Of a stretch of DNA of 64,000 bases, positions 1 to 9,240 are shown one piece after another. Positions within the stretch are counted from its first letter, which is position 1, and every line of letters starts with the position of its first letter. Source of the stretch: Oxalobacteraceae bacterium. Its GTDB lineage: Bacteria > Pseudomonadota > Gammaproteobacteria > Burkholderiales > Burkholderiaceae_D. The stretch covers positions 1-64,000 of the forward strand of contig JAGKXB010000007.1 of assembly GCA_021151485.1 (NCBI GenBank), in the 5' to 3' direction. Under the pieces are notes generated by a model. That model was not told the origin of the DNA. It saw only the letters and a list, made by a program, of their open reading frames with translations, and searched no databases. Made by a program: the position numbers and the translations under genes.

Positions 1-20
1 TTTTATTGATGGATTAATTT

Positions 21-29
21 TGTGCATAA
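21..29 (-). promoter_or_regulatory. DnaA-box match (TTATGCACA)
   Basis: The plus strand reads TGTGCATAA, the reverse complement of TTATGCACA, a full match to the DnaA box TTATNCACA. It lies just past the priA stop. The surrounding 16 bases (16-31) recur exactly at 2371-2386 just past the hemE stop. Function is inferred only. Confidence 0.4.
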
Positions 30-50
30 GTGCACACATCAAAACAAACG

Positions 51-2114
51 TCAAATGTCCATAGGATCGACTTCCAACGACCACTTGACCCGGCTTTTGA
101 GGTCGCGCAAAGCGGCCAACCAAATTTTTAAGAAGGCTTGCAAAGCAGGACGTGAGGGTGATTCGACCAGCAATTGTGCGCGGTCCAAATTGGCAATCCG
201 CGTCATACTCATGGGAATGGGGTCGTGGACAATAATGCCTTGATGAGCGATGGTTTGTTCGATTTGTTTGGCTTGCTCTAAAAAATCAAGCACGATGGGC
301 AATTGCGATGCTTCTGCCCGCAACATGGCCTGATAGGCATAAGGTGGCAGGCTTGCTTGGCGGCGCTCTTGCAGCAAGGTATGCGCAAAATGTTCGTAAT
401 CATGCCGCATCAAAGCTTCGTATAAAGGATGGTGTGGATAACGGGTTTGAATGAAGACTTCGCTCGGATTGCCGCCGTTCTTTTGCGCGGCTCGGCCAGC
501 TCGGCCAGCAACTTGCATCAACTGCGCAAACAAGCGCTCGCTAGCGCGGTAATCCTGAGCAAACAAAGCAGTGTCGGGATTCAGAATACCCACCAGCGTC
601 AAATTCTTAAAATCATGCCCCTTAGCCACCATCTGCGTGCCGATCAAAATATCCACTTCCCCTTGATGCATGCGATCAAACGCCGCTTGGGCACTGCCTT
701 TGCGACGAGTGGAGTCAGCATCAATACGCAAAATACGGGCAGCGGGAAAACGCTGCTGCAAGTTCTCTTCAATCCGCTGCGTACCGCGCCCCAGGGCGTG
801 TAAATCCACATTGCCACAAGTTGGGCAAGCGACAGGGATACGCAACTCTAAGCTGCAATGATGGCAACGCAATCTGTGTTCAGGTTTATGCAACACCATG
901 AAAGCCGTACAGCGAGTGCAATGACTAATCCAGCCACAAGCATCGCAATGGATGACGGGGGCATAACCCCGACGATTCAAGAACAACAGGGATTGTTCGC
1001 CACACGCCAAACGGGCTTCTAATGCTTGCACCAATTCTGGCGTCAGCCCTTCAACTGGCCTGTCTTGTTTATTCGCTTTTTGATGTTTATTTTTATCGTC
1101 TAAATTCAGTAATTTGATTGTAGGCAAACTAGCGTCTTGCACGGCTCTTTCACGCAAGACCAATTGTTGATAACGCCCAGACTGCGCATGCTGCCAACTC
1201 TCTAAGGCTGGCGTGGCCGAACCTAAAACGATAGGAATATTTTCCTGCCAGGCGCGCCAAACCGCCAAATCACGAGCGGAATAACGCAACCCTTCTTGCT
1301 GCTTGTAAGACACATCATGCTCTTCATCAATCACAATCAGCTTGAGACAAGGCAGCGATGCCAGCACCGCCAGGCGCGTGCCTAGAATAATGCGTGCGTG
1401 GCCCAAATGCGCCGCCAGCCAGTTTCGCGTGCGTTCGCCTTCCGCCAGACTGCTGTGCAATGTCGCCACCATCAGCTTGGGAAAACGATTGCGGATATTG
1501 CTTTCCAATTGTGGCGTCAAATTGATTTCGGGCACCAAAATCAGGATTTGTCCATCTGGATGCTGCGCCAGCATGCGTGCCGCCGCTTGTAAATAAACTT
1601 CTGTTTTGCCACTACCCGTCACGCCGTAGAGCAAAAGCGGCGTGTAAGTTTGTGCACCCGCAATCACACTCACCGCTTGTTGTTGTTCCAAATTTAACAC
1701 TGGCATGCTGACAGGTTGCGGATCGTGTTGATGCTGCTGGACGATTTTTGCCAGTTTGCTTAAGGCATTATCCAGCGCGGTGGTTTTAAGCGTGCGTAAA
1801 TTCTTGGGCAAACTTGGTAACGCCACTTCCCCCAATGGTCGTTGATAGTAATCCGCTGCAAATCCACATAAAGCCAGCCATTTTGTGGACAAAGGTAGCA
1901 ACTGCGAGCGCAAGGCGATGGCATCTTTGAGTTTGTCTTGTGCGACTTCGGTATCGCCCTGGTTTTTAATTTCAACAACCAAACCTACAATTTCCCGCCG
2001 TCCAAATCGCACCAGCACAAGCTGGCCGACTTCGGGAGTGGGACCACTCCAGCGATAGTCGAAACAACGATCCAGCGGCGTATCGAGCGCGATTTTTAAT
2101 ATGCAATTCGACAT
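51..2114 (-). CDS. priA: Primosomal protein N' (replication restart helicase PriA)
   Basis: PriA is the 3'-to-5' DNA helicase that recognises stalled forks and starts primosome assembly for replication restart. The 687-residue protein is of normal family length. Visible motifs are Walker A GVTGSGKT (residues 164-171), the DEEH Walker B box (263-266) and eight zinc-binding cysteines in four pairs (C390/C393, C399/C402, C417/C420, C430/C433). The start is an ATG giving MSNCILKIALDTPL, typical of the N-terminal DNA-binding domain. It follows hemE on the same strand, a known betaproteobacterial pairing, but the 307-bp gap suggests its own promoter. Identification is secure. Confidence 0.97.
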   Translation of the reverse strand: MSNCILKIALDTPLDRCFDYRWSGPTPEVGQLVLVRFGRREIVGLVVEIKNQGDTEVAQDKLKDAIALRSQLLPLSTKWLALCGFAADYYQRPLGEVALPSLPKNLRTLKTTALDNALSKLAKIVQQHQHDPQPVSMPVLNLEQQQAVSVIAGAQTYTPLLLYGVTGSGKTEVYLQAAARMLAQHPDGQILILVPEINLTPQLESNIRNRFPKLMVATLHSSLAEGERTRNWLAAHLGHARIILGTRLAVLASLPCLKLIVIDEEHDVSYKQQEGLRYSARDLAVWRAWQENIPIVLGSATPALESWQHAQSGRYQQLVLRERAVQDASLPTIKLLNLDDKNKHQKANKQDRPVEGLTPELVQALEARLACGEQSLLFLNRRGYAPVIHCDACGWISHCTRCTAFMVLHKPEHRLRCHHCSLELRIPVACPTCGNVDLHALGRGTQRIEENLQQRFPAARILRIDADSTRRKGSAQAAFDRMHQGEVDILIGTQMVAKGHDFKNLTLVGILNPDTALFAQDYRASERLFAQLMQVAGRAGRAAQKNGGNPSEVFIQTRYPHHPLYEALMRHDYEHFAHTLLQERRQASLPPYAYQAMLRAEASQLPIVLDFLEQAKQIEQTIAHQGIIVHDPIPMSMTRIANLDRAQLLVESPSRPALQAFLKIWLAALRDLKSRVKWSLEVDPMDI

Positions 2115-2421
2115 AAACTTAATGTAATGCTTTAAAAAATACGCTAACTCACGGTTTCATAAGCATTTTTCAGAATATCCACAAACACTGTGGATAACTT
2201 TGTTGATAACCACCACTTGACACGCTGAAACGCTAGTCTTTATGCGGTTTTCAACAAAATGCCCAAATCAAAAGCAAAAAAATAATGTGTTTAAAATCAA
2301 TAACTTAGATAAGAACGCATCACATCAAAAAATAAACCACAAAAAATAAAATTATTTTTATTTGTTATTGAATTTTGTGCATAAGTATGGCTGCGCTGTA
2401 GCTGCGCTCATTATTGACCGC
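2115..2421. promoter_or_regulatory. hemE-priA intergenic region with DnaA-box cluster and AT-rich tract
   Basis: This 307-bp gap holds no gene. It has two full matches to TTATNCACA on the minus strand (2189-2197, 2376-2384) and two near matches (2175-2183 and 2201-2209, one mismatch each), the upstream ones within 35 bp. An A/T-rich stretch runs from about 2265 to 2370. The priA promoter must lie here. Whether the DnaA sites regulate priA, titrate DnaA or mark a former or actual origin cannot be told from sequence; dnaA/dnaN are not in the window. Confidence 0.45.
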
Positions 2422-3501
2422 TCACAATCTCATGTTACGGCTAATTTCATGCACAGCCTCCACCATCACAGCAACAGCTTCCGGATTCGTATGTTGCGAA
2501 ATTCCATGCCCCAGATTAAAAACATGACCCGTCCCTGGACCTGGTTTACCAAACGATTCCAAGGTTTTCACGACTTCCGCGCGAATTTGGTCGGTGTCAG
2601 CTAACAACACCGCAGGATCTAGATTACCTTGCAAAGCCACGCGATCGCCGACGAGGGCGCGGGCACGCCCAAGATTCATCGTCCAATCCAAGCCCAAGGC
2701 ATCCGCACCGATATTGGCAATTTGTTCCAACCACAAACCGCCACCCTTGGTAAAGACAATGGAGGGAATACGCACGCCGTCCTTTTCCTTTTTCAGCTGA
2801 CGCACAACTTTTTCCATGTAGTGCAAAGAAAACGCTTGATACGCACCATCGGCCAAAGCACCGCCCCAGGAATCGAACAACATGACGGCTTGCGCACCGG
2901 CATCAATTTGCGCATTCAGATAGGCAGCGACAGCAGCGGCGTTAGTTTCCAAAATGTGATGCATCAAATCTGGGCGCTGATACAACATCTTCTTCACACC
3001 ATGAAATTCTCTGGAGCCACGCCCTTCCACCATATAACAAGCGAGCGTCCACGGACTGCCAGAAAATCCTATCAAAGGTACGCGACCATTCAATTCCGTA
3101 CGAATTTGCGTCACGGCATCAAACACATAGGACAAATCCGACAAATCAGGCGCACGCAAAGCCATCACCGCTTTTTCATCCTGCAATGGACGCTCAAACT
3201 GCGGGCCTTCGCCTTCGGTGAAATACAAACCCAAGCCCATCGCATCCGGCACCGTCAAGATGTCAGAAAACAAAATCGCCGCATCCAAAGGAAAGCGATC
3301 GAGCGGTTGCAGCGTCACTTCAGTAGCGTAATCAGGATTTTTAGCTAAGCCAAGAAACGAACCCGCACGCTGACGAGTAGCACGATATTCCGGCAAATAA
3401 CGCCCAGCTTGGCGCATCAGCCAAAGCGGTGTGTAATCAGTAGGCTGGCGCAACAAGGCACGCAAAAATGTATCGTTTTTGAGCGGGGCGTAGGAAGACA
3501 T
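2422..3501 (-). CDS. hemE: Uroporphyrinogen decarboxylase
   Basis: HemE removes four carboxyl groups from uroporphyrinogen III to give coproporphyrinogen III in cytoplasmic haem synthesis. The 359-residue length is standard. The N-terminal signature [13 protein letters not shown] (about residues 29-41) with substrate-binding arginines and the [14 protein letters not shown] segment (about 76-89, with the catalytic aspartate) are both present, as is the C-terminal NLGHGI motif. It begins at an ATG with product [10 protein letters not shown]. Upstream (3502-3656) is a short spacer before a palindromic repeat; priA follows downstream. Confidence 0.97.
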   Translation of the reverse strand: MSSYAPLKNDTFLRALLRQPTDYTPLWLMRQAGRYLPEYRATRQRAGSFLGLAKNPDYATEVTLQPLDRFPLDAAILFSDILTVPDAMGLGLYFTEGEGPQFERPLQDEKAVMALRAPDLSDLSYVFDAVTQIRTELNGRVPLIGFSGSPWTLACYMVEGRGSREFHGVKKMLYQRPDLMHHILETNAAAVAAYLNAQIDAGAQAVMLFDSWGGALADGAYQAFSLHYMEKVVRQLKKEKDGVRIPSIVFTKGGGLWLEQIANIGADALGLDWTMNLGRARALVGDRVALQGNLDPAVLLADTDQIRAEVVKTLESFGKPGPGTGHVFNLGHGISQHTNPEAVAVMVEAVHEISRNMRL

Positions 3502-3656
3502 GGATAGATAAATGTGGGTAATTTGAACAAGTCAGCATTATCCCTGAAATTGCGTCTGGTAGGCTGATGGTATGCAGCGACAAAGCGGTGGCTGCCACAC
3601 CCCCTCTCCCACAACATAGGTATCTACACAAGTACGAAAAATGTTTACCTGACCTT

Positions 3657-3739
3657 GTAGGGCGTCAATAAGCGAAGCGCATTGCGCCGTATGATGGCCT
3701 TCGATGAAGGTGCAATGCGCTCCGCTTATTGCACTCTAC
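3657..3739 (+). repeat. 83-bp palindromic repeat, family A, copy 1
   Basis: The element starts GTAGGGCGTCAATAAGCG and ends with a near-complement of that sequence, enclosing a second internal inverted pair (CATTGCGCC / GGTGCAATG). Copies of exactly the same length occur at 53928-54010 and 62423-62505, and a shortened relative at 16244-16280. It lacks coding potential and resembles REP/MITE-type intergenic palindromes. It sits between hemE and the toxin-antitoxin promoter. Confidence 0.85.
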
Positions 3740-3748
3740 TTAGCCACC

Positions 3749-3792
3749 CTGACAATGAGCACACATATAGACTATTATGCTATAAAGTCTAT
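3749..3792 (+). promoter_or_regulatory. Toxin-antitoxin promoter with operator dyad
   Basis: A -35 box CTGACA (3749-3754) and a -10 box TATTAT (3773-3778) are 18 bp apart. Inverted arms ATAGACT (3767-3773) and AGTCTAT (3786-3792) straddle the -10 region. The placement fits autorepression by the Xre-type antitoxin encoded 22 bp downstream, as is usual for such modules; binding itself is inferred. Confidence 0.55.
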
Positions 3793-3813
3793 TATTGGAC
3801 AAACCAGACAAGG

Positions 3814-4233
3814 ATGACCATGAACAAACTTCCTCAAAATCAAAAAGCAATTGCTGTTGATCCTAAAAGACTCTCCACCGCAGGATTAAAGGCCTTCTTT
3901 AATATTGCTCGTGACTGGAATTTAAAGAACGATCAGGAAATCACTTTACTAGGCAACCCTAGCCGCGCCACTTATTTTAAGTGGAAAAAAACACCTGAAA
4001 CGGCTCAACTAAATCGGGATACCTTAGAGCGGATTTCTTACCTGCTTGGCATTTACAAATCTCTTCAAATATTGCTACCAAGCCACATATCCGCCGATAG
4101 CTGGATTAGCAAACCAAACAGTGCGCCTCTATTTGGAGGACGAAGCGCCCTTGACCGTATGTTGTCCGGCAATGTCGCTGATTTGTTCGTGGTACGCCAA
4201 TATCTTGATGCTGCTCGTGGTGGCTGGTCATAA
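3814..4233 (+). CDS. Antitoxin, Xre/MbcA/ParS type (DUF2384), partner of RES toxin
   Basis: Predicted antitoxin and DNA-binding autorepressor of a RES-type module. I place the start at ATG 3814 (or 3820), giving about 139 residues (MTMNKLPQNQ); a longer reading frame from 3682 would run through the upstream repeat and the promoter and is unlikely. The N-terminal half is an Xre-like helical region (LSTAGLKAFFNIARDW to the RATYFKWKK segment), and the C-terminal half carries the toxin-binding features NSAPLFGGRSALDRMLSG and VRQYLDAARGGWS, typical of the MbcA/ParS family. The stop overlaps the toxin start by one base (TAATG), implying translational coupling. Confidence 0.88.
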   Translation: MTMNKLPQNQKAIAVDPKRLSTAGLKAFFNIARDWNLKNDQEITLLGNPSRATYFKWKKTPETAQLNRDTLERISYLLGIYKSLQILLPSHISADSWISKPNSAPLFGGRSALDRMLSGNVADLFVVRQYLDAARGGWS

Positions 4234-4907
4234 TGGACTGGCCAACCACGACACTCAATTGGATGCCTGGCTTCAGAATTATCTCCACCAGATTTCCTTC
4301 GATTTATTTATTTGATCGAGTTGCAGATGCCGCTGATTTCGATGCCTTGTATGAAATCGAAGCAATGACCAATCCCCGTATTCGCAACGAAATTGGCGAA
4401 ATTTCCTTGATGCCAGAAAATGAACGGCTCTATGGAAATGGCGCTGGGCCAATCATGGCGGCATTCACGCACCTTAACCCCGATGGAAGTCGATTTTCGG
4501 ATGGCAGCTATGGTGTTTTTTATGCAGCAAAGGAAAAAGAAACGGCAATCGCAGAGACGAAACACCATTCAGCATCGTTTATGAAAGCCACCAATGAAGA
4601 AGCCATTTCCCTTCAAATGCGTCTTTATCACGTACAAATTAAAGGCTTGGTAACAGATTTTTCTGGAGCAAAAAATACTGCCCCAGATATATTTTCATTG
4701 AGTAGTTACACCGCTTCCCAGGCAATGGGAAAAGAACTTCGTGACAGTGGATCAAACGGTATTTGTTACCCCAGCGTACGTCGAGAAAATGGCACTTGCG
4801 TAGCTGCATTCAAAACGACAATTCTCAGTGACTGTCATCATGCTGCCTATCTTGAATATCACTGGGATGGCAAAGAGATCAATTATGTGATGGAGAGAAT
4901 TGAATAG
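4233..4907 (+). CDS. RES-domain toxin (NAD+-consuming type II toxin)
   Basis: A RES-family toxin; characterised relatives deplete NAD+ and stop growth. The 224-residue protein shows the order expected of the Arg-Glu-Ser domain: an early arginine region (FRIISTR to LFDRV, candidates R20/R29), GVFYAAKEKETAIAE with the conserved glutamate at about 108, and SNGICYPSVR with the serine at about 181. It overlaps the antitoxin stop by one base. The first codons may be non-native, because family members usually begin near the FRI segment, but the overlapping ATG is the natural coupled start. The pair stands alone between housekeeping genes, beside a palindromic repeat, consistent with horizontal arrival. 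Confidence 0.88.
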   Translation: MDWPTTTLNWMPGFRIISTRFPSIYLFDRVADAADFDALYEIEAMTNPRIRNEIGEISLMPENERLYGNGAGPIMAAFTHLNPDGSRFSDGSYGVFYAAKEKETAIAETKHHSASFMKATNEEAISLQMRLYHVQIKGLVTDFSGAKNTAPDIFSLSSYTASQAMGKELRDSGSNGICYPSVRRENGTCVAAFKTTILSDCHHAAYLEYHWDGKEINYVMERIE

Positions 4908-5044
4908 TTTTTATACAAGCAATTCAAACGGCTGCTCGAATGTTAAATCGCCTTAATTTCTGAGGGGCTTACCTTTCCTCCTTGTTGTAAAATCTGCCTC
5001 CACCCAAAAAGAGTAGCAATACGTCATCTCAGCGAGATAAATGC

Positions 5045-6226
5045 ATGAAAGCCATGATCCTTGCTGCCGGTAAAGGCACGCGTGTTCGTCCATTAACTTA
5101 CGATTTACCCAAACCCATGATTCCCATCCTGGGGAAACCCGTCATGGCTTATCTGGTGGAGCACCTAGCGAAATACGGCGTTCATGACATCATGGTGAAC
5201 GTCAGTTATCTGCACGAAAAAATCGAAGAATATTTTGGTGAAGGACATCAGTTCGGCGTGCAAATCGGTTATTCGTTTGAGGGATATACCGATGAAAATG
5301 GCGTAGTCGTACCACAACCATTGGGTTCGGCTGGCGGCATGAAAAAAATTCATGAATTTGGCCATTTCTTTGATGAGACCACCATCGTTTTATGCGGTGA
5401 TGCCTTGGTTGATTTGGATATTGATGCAGCACTACTCGAACATAAGCGCAAAGGCGCGTTGGCCAGCGTAATTACCAAGGAAGTACCTTGGAATAAAGTA
5501 TCGGACTACGGCGTAGTAGTGACTGATGATAACAACCGCATTCTTGCCTTCCAGGAAAAACCATCTGCCGAGGAAGCACGTTCCAATTTTGTCAGCACCG
5601 GGATTTATATCTTCGAACCCGCAGTCATGGACCTGATTCCTTCTGGTCAGCAATTCGACATTGGCGCAGACTTATTCCCATTGCTGGTGCAAAAAGGCTT
5701 GCCGTTTTATGCGCAAAATCACCAATTTAACTGGATCGATATCGGCACCGTTCCTGATTTCTGGTCGGTATTGCAAAACGTCTTGATGGGCGAGGTATCG
5801 CAACTCGAAGTACCCGGCAAACAAATCCAACCTGGTGTATGGGTAGGACTCAACACGCGTATCGAATGGGAAGGAACACATATTGAAGGGCCGGTCTATA
5901 TCGGCTCAGGTACCCATATCGAAGCGGGATGCAGCATCGTCGGCCCGACCTGGATAGGCCATGGCAGCCATATTTGCAACGGGGCAAAAGTGATCAAAAG
6001 CGTGTTGTTTGAATACACGCGCATTTTGCCGAATGTATTGCTGGATGAAGTGATCGTCTGCAAAGACTACAGCGTGAATCGGGCAGGTGACATGCGCCAT
6101 GTTTCTGAGTTAGACAACAAGGACTGGACCAACGCACGAGATAGACGCGAACAACATCAGGCCGATCAGGCTGCAAACGTTGAAGTTGCGCCTGCACAGA
6201 ATTTAAAAAATGGAGTCAATTTATGA
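5045..6226 (+). CDS. NDP-sugar nucleotidyltransferase with left-handed beta-helix tail
   Basis: Predicted to join a sugar-1-phosphate and an NTP to make a nucleotide sugar. The N-terminal signature LAAGKGTRVRPLT with LPKPMIPI (residues about 6-28), GSAGGMKK and the FQEKP block are all visible. After about residue 250 come hexapeptide-like repeats (VWVGLNTRIEWEGTHIEG, YIGSGTHI, TWIGHGSHI), a left-handed beta-helix. Length 393 residues fits GDP-mannose/glucose-1-phosphate enzymes. It overlaps manC by 4 bp (ATGA), so the two are probably an operon for surface polysaccharide precursors. Exact sugar specificity cannot be assigned. Confidence 0.88.
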   Translation: MKAMILAAGKGTRVRPLTYDLPKPMIPILGKPVMAYLVEHLAKYGVHDIMVNVSYLHEKIEEYFGEGHQFGVQIGYSFEGYTDENGVVVPQPLGSAGGMKKIHEFGHFFDETTIVLCGDALVDLDIDAALLEHKRKGALASVITKEVPWNKVSDYGVVVTDDNNRILAFQEKPSAEEARSNFVSTGIYIFEPAVMDLIPSGQQFDIGADLFPLLVQKGLPFYAQNHQFNWIDIGTVPDFWSVLQNVLMGEVSQLEVPGKQIQPGVWVGLNTRIEWEGTHIEGPVYIGSGTHIEAGCSIVGPTWIGHGSHICNGAKVIKSVLFEYTRILPNVLLDEVIVCKDYSVNRAGDMRHVSELDNKDWTNARDRREQHQADQAANVEVAPAQNLKNGVNL

Positions 6227-7650
6227 GAATTTATCCCGTCATTCTTTCTGGCGGTTCCGGCACCCGATTGTGGCCACTGTCTCGCGCCGCATTGCCCAAG
6301 CAACTGCAAAAACTGGTTTCCGATCACACCATGCTGCAGGAAACCATCCTACGACTGGCGAACTGGCCAGAATTGATGGCACCATTAATCGTCTGTGGCA
6401 ACGAACACCGCTTTTTGGTGGCAGAACAATTACGCGAAATCGAGATCGAACCCAATGGTATTTTGCTCGAACCAGAAGGGCGAAATACTGCACCCGCCGT
6501 CGCGGCAGCGGCCTATTACTTACAGCAGCAAGATCCAGAAGCACTGATGCTGGTCTTGCCAGCGGATCATGTGATCAACGATGTCGCAGCCTTCCATGCG
6601 GCGGTATTGCGTGCTGCACATGCGGCGCAAAACGGTGCGCTGGCTACGTTTGGCATCGTGCCGTCAAGCCCAGAAACCGGCTATGGTTACATCCGGCGCG
6701 GTGCTAGCCTGGCCAAGTATGAAGGTTGTTACAGCGTAGACCGCTTTGTGGAAAAACCCGATCACGCCACCGCCACCAGTTTTGTCGCAGAAGGCGGATA
6801 TGACTGGAATAGCGGCATGTTTCTGTTCCAAGCCGCACGTTATCTGGAAGAGTTACAAACCCTGCAACCTAAAATCGCCATCAACTGCCAACAAGCGGTA
6901 CAAAAAGACTATCGCGATCTGGATTTTTGCCGTTTAGAAGAACAATCCTTCATCAACTGTCCTTCTATCTCCATTGATTACGCAGTGATGGAACACACCC
7001 AACATGCCGTGGTCGTACCCGCCGATATAGGTTGGAGCGACGTCGGCTCCTGGTCAGCGTTGTGGGAAGTCCAAGCGGCGCAAACCTCAAACAAGGACGG
7101 CAACGTACTGCGTGGCGATGTATATACCGACAAAGTACGCAACTCCCTGGTGCGAGCCGAAAGCCGCATTGTTGCCGTGATAGGCGTGGAAGATCTGGTG
7201 GTCGTCGAAACTGCTGATGCGGTCCTGGTAACGCACAAAAACGAAGTACAACGCGTCAAACAAGTAGTCGAGCATTTGCATCATCATGGCCGCAGCGAGC
7301 ACGTCAACCACACGCGTGTGTATCGCCCTTGGGGATATTACGAAGGCATTGATGCTGGCGAACGCTTTCAGGTCAAGCGCATCACGGTTAAACCCGGCGG
7401 CAAACTCTCTTTGCAAATGCATCACCATCGCGCCGAACACTGGGTGGTAGTCAGCGGCACCGCGCGTATTACCTGCGGCGATGAGATCAAATTGCTCAGT
7501 GAAAACGAGTCCACTTACATCCCTATCGGTAGCAATCACCGACTGGAAAATCCGGGTAAGTTGCCGCTACATATCATTGAAGTGCAATCTGGTAGCTATT
7601 TGGGAGAGGATGACATTGTGCGTTTTGAGGATATTTATCAACGGACGTAA
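6223..7650 (+). CDS. manC: Mannose-1-phosphate guanylyltransferase / mannose-6-phosphate isomerase
   Basis: A two-domain enzyme that makes GDP-mannose, a precursor of LPS or exopolysaccharide. The N-terminal domain has SGGSGTRLWPLSR (residues 9-21), the PADHVI block and the DRFVEKP and WNSGMFLF motifs of type II GDP-mannose pyrophosphorylases. The C-terminal cupin contains KPGGKLSLQMHHHRAEHW and VVSGTARIT, the phosphomannose isomerase type II domain. 475 residues is the usual full length. It overlaps the upstream nucleotidyltransferase by 4 bp and is followed 14 bp later by the VanZ-like gene, which may be in the same transcript. Confidence 0.95.
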   Translation: MRIYPVILSGGSGTRLWPLSRAALPKQLQKLVSDHTMLQETILRLANWPELMAPLIVCGNEHRFLVAEQLREIEIEPNGILLEPEGRNTAPAVAAAAYYLQQQDPEALMLVLPADHVINDVAAFHAAVLRAAHAAQNGALATFGIVPSSPETGYGYIRRGASLAKYEGCYSVDRFVEKPDHATATSFVAEGGYDWNSGMFLFQAARYLEELQTLQPKIAINCQQAVQKDYRDLDFCRLEEQSFINCPSISIDYAVMEHTQHAVVVPADIGWSDVGSWSALWEVQAAQTSNKDGNVLRGDVYTDKVRNSLVRAESRIVAVIGVEDLVVVETADAVLVTHKNEVQRVKQVVEHLHHHGRSEHVNHTRVYRPWGYYEGIDAGERFQVKRITVKPGGKLSLQMHHHRAEHWVVVSGTARITCGDEIKLLSENESTYIPIGSNHRLENPGKLPLHIIEVQSGSYLGEDDIVRFEDIYQRT

Positions 7651-7664
7651 CAACAGACGCAAAC

Positions 7665-8807
7665 ATGAGCCTACCCAACGTGGCTGCCGAACCTAATACC
7701 TTTGCACGCCATTCATTGGCACGCGCCAGCTTGTTGGTGTATGGCTTGCTGATTGTTTATGCCAGCTGCTATCCGTTTTCAGGCTGGCACGATGTCGGTA
7801 TGTCGCCACTGGCGTACCTCACTTTCCACTTGCCACGTTACTGGACGATATTTGACGTGGGCACCAATATCGTTGGTTACATCCCGTTCGGTTTGTTACT
7901 AGTAATGACACTGACACGCAAAATACCCGGCTGGCTCGCGCTATGCATCGCAGTATTGGTGGGCGCGTTAGTTTCTGGGACGATGGAAGCATTACAAACT
8001 TATTTGCCCAGCCGCGTTCCATCAAGTCTAGATTTCGCAACCAATATTATCGGCACCACCATCGGTGCCTGCTGCGGTGTCGTACTCACCAAATTTTTCG
8101 CCTTTCATGAACGCATCCATATGCTGCGGCAACGCTGGTTTTCTTATCACGCGACAACTGGGTTGGTACTCGTAGCACTGTGGCCGCTAGCACAAATTTA
8201 TCCACAAGCGTATTTATTCGGCCATGGGCAACTCAGTCCAATTTTGTCGAGTTATCTGTCGCAACTATTGTCCACACCGATTGATTTAGCCAACATTCTG
8301 CGCAACGGCACCATGTTAACCGTCGAGCAATATTGGTTAACAGAAACACTAATCACTGCTTGCAACCTGACTGGCGCATCGCTCAGTCTGTTATGTTTGT
8401 TACGTAAATCGGCGCCTAGAGGCATGCTGCTAGCCTTTTTCAGCATCGCAGCCATCGCCATCAAAACACTGGCCTGCGCACTGTTATTTGCACCGATCAA
8501 TGCCTTTACCTGGATCACACCCGGCGCACAAGGTGGATTGTTGATCGGGATTATTTTGCTATCCGGCCTCATATTTGCACCTGCCGTGATACAACGCCGC
8601 CTGGCGGTCGTTACATTGTTACTCAGTTTGGCCATGATTAATGTCGTACCCGCCAACCCCTACTTCATTGAAACTCTGCAAGGTTGGGCGCAAGGGAAAT
8701 TCTTGAACTTTAACGGCGCAGCACAATTTTTATCGCTATCCTGGCCTTTTTTCACAATATGGTTTTTGTGCCATCCGTGGCATAAAAAACCGACTAGTCA
8801 GCATTGA
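7665..8807 (+). CDS. VanZ-like multi-pass membrane protein
   Basis: A 380-residue integral membrane protein of unknown biochemical role. The first 130 residues fit the VanZ-like pattern (LLIVYASCYPFSGW, then PFGLLLVMTLTRK and LQTYLPSRVPSSLDFATNIIGTTIGA). About eight further hydrophobic segments follow in the C-terminal two thirds. It follows manC by 14 bp, so a polysaccharide or envelope link is plausible from context but not shown. VanZ itself confers low-level teicoplanin resistance in enterococci; that function should not be transferred here. Confidence 0.8.
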   Translation: MSLPNVAAEPNTFARHSLARASLLVYGLLIVYASCYPFSGWHDVGMSPLAYLTFHLPRYWTIFDVGTNIVGYIPFGLLLVMTLTRKIPGWLALCIAVLVGALVSGTMEALQTYLPSRVPSSLDFATNIIGTTIGACCGVVLTKFFAFHERIHMLRQRWFSYHATTGLVLVALWPLAQIYPQAYLFGHGQLSPILSSYLSQLLSTPIDLANILRNGTMLTVEQYWLTETLITACNLTGASLSLLCLLRKSAPRGMLLAFFSIAAIAIKTLACALLFAPINAFTWITPGAQGGLLIGIILLSGLIFAPAVIQRRLAVVTLLLSLAMINVVPANPYFIETLQGWAQGKFLNFNGAAQFLSLSWPFFTIWFLCHPWHKKPTSQH

Positions 8808-8875
8808 TCAATGCTCATCAACACGTATCAACACTCAATTTTTTTGTTAATTTTCATACTCCGTACCTTCATACC

Positions 8876-9214
8876 ATGAGCAACTCCAACCCTCCCGATT
8901 CCGATTCAAACTATTTCCAACACCACGTCTTTTTTTGCGTCAATCAACGCGATGATGGCCGTCCTTGCTGCATGGAACGTGGAGCACAAGATGCGCAACA
9001 ACATGCCAAACGTCGCATCAAAGAATTAAACATGAATGGCCACGGCAAAATTCGCATTAACCAAGCCGGCTGCCTGGATCGCTGCGAAGAAGGTCCAGTG
9101 CTAGTGGTTTATCCACAAGGCACCTGGTACACCTACGTTGATAACAGCGATATCGATGACATTATCGACAACCACCTGCTAGGTGGGAAAGTCGTTGATC
9201 GCCTGAAAATCTAA
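8876..9214 (+). CDS. Thioredoxin-like [2Fe-2S] ferredoxin
   Basis: A small cytoplasmic redox protein of the thioredoxin-like 2Fe-2S family, about 112 residues from the ATG at 8876 (MSNSNPPDSD); an in-frame upstream ATG at 8804 overlaps the end of the VanZ-like gene and is less likely. Cluster-ligand cysteines are seen in HVFFCVNQRDDGRPCC and in QAGCLDRCEEGP, the pattern found in the NuoE-like/Azotobacter-type family. The partner enzyme is unknown. The alpha/beta hydrolase follows by 26 bp and is usually found beside this gene in Burkholderiales. Confidence 0.88.
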   Translation: MSNSNPPDSDSNYFQHHVFFCVNQRDDGRPCCMERGAQDAQQHAKRRIKELNMNGHGKIRINQAGCLDRCEEGPVLVVYPQGTWYTYVDNSDIDDIIDNHLLGGKVVDRLKI

Positions 9215-9240
9215 GCAATTTAAGAGTCCATTTTACGAAC

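Noticed and set aside
2629..3348. 239-codon open frame on the plus strand inside hemE
   Set aside because: It is antisense to a secure gene; the product is His/Arg/Gln-rich in the way shadow frames are and has no ribosome site.
3682..3813. Upstream extension of the antitoxin reading frame
   Set aside because: It would translate through the palindromic repeat and the promoter/operator; the family start is at 3814 or 3820.
8198..9117. Full DnaA-box matches at 8198-8206 and 9109-9117
   Set aside because: Both lie inside coding sequence, single and isolated, about what chance gives in 64 kb.
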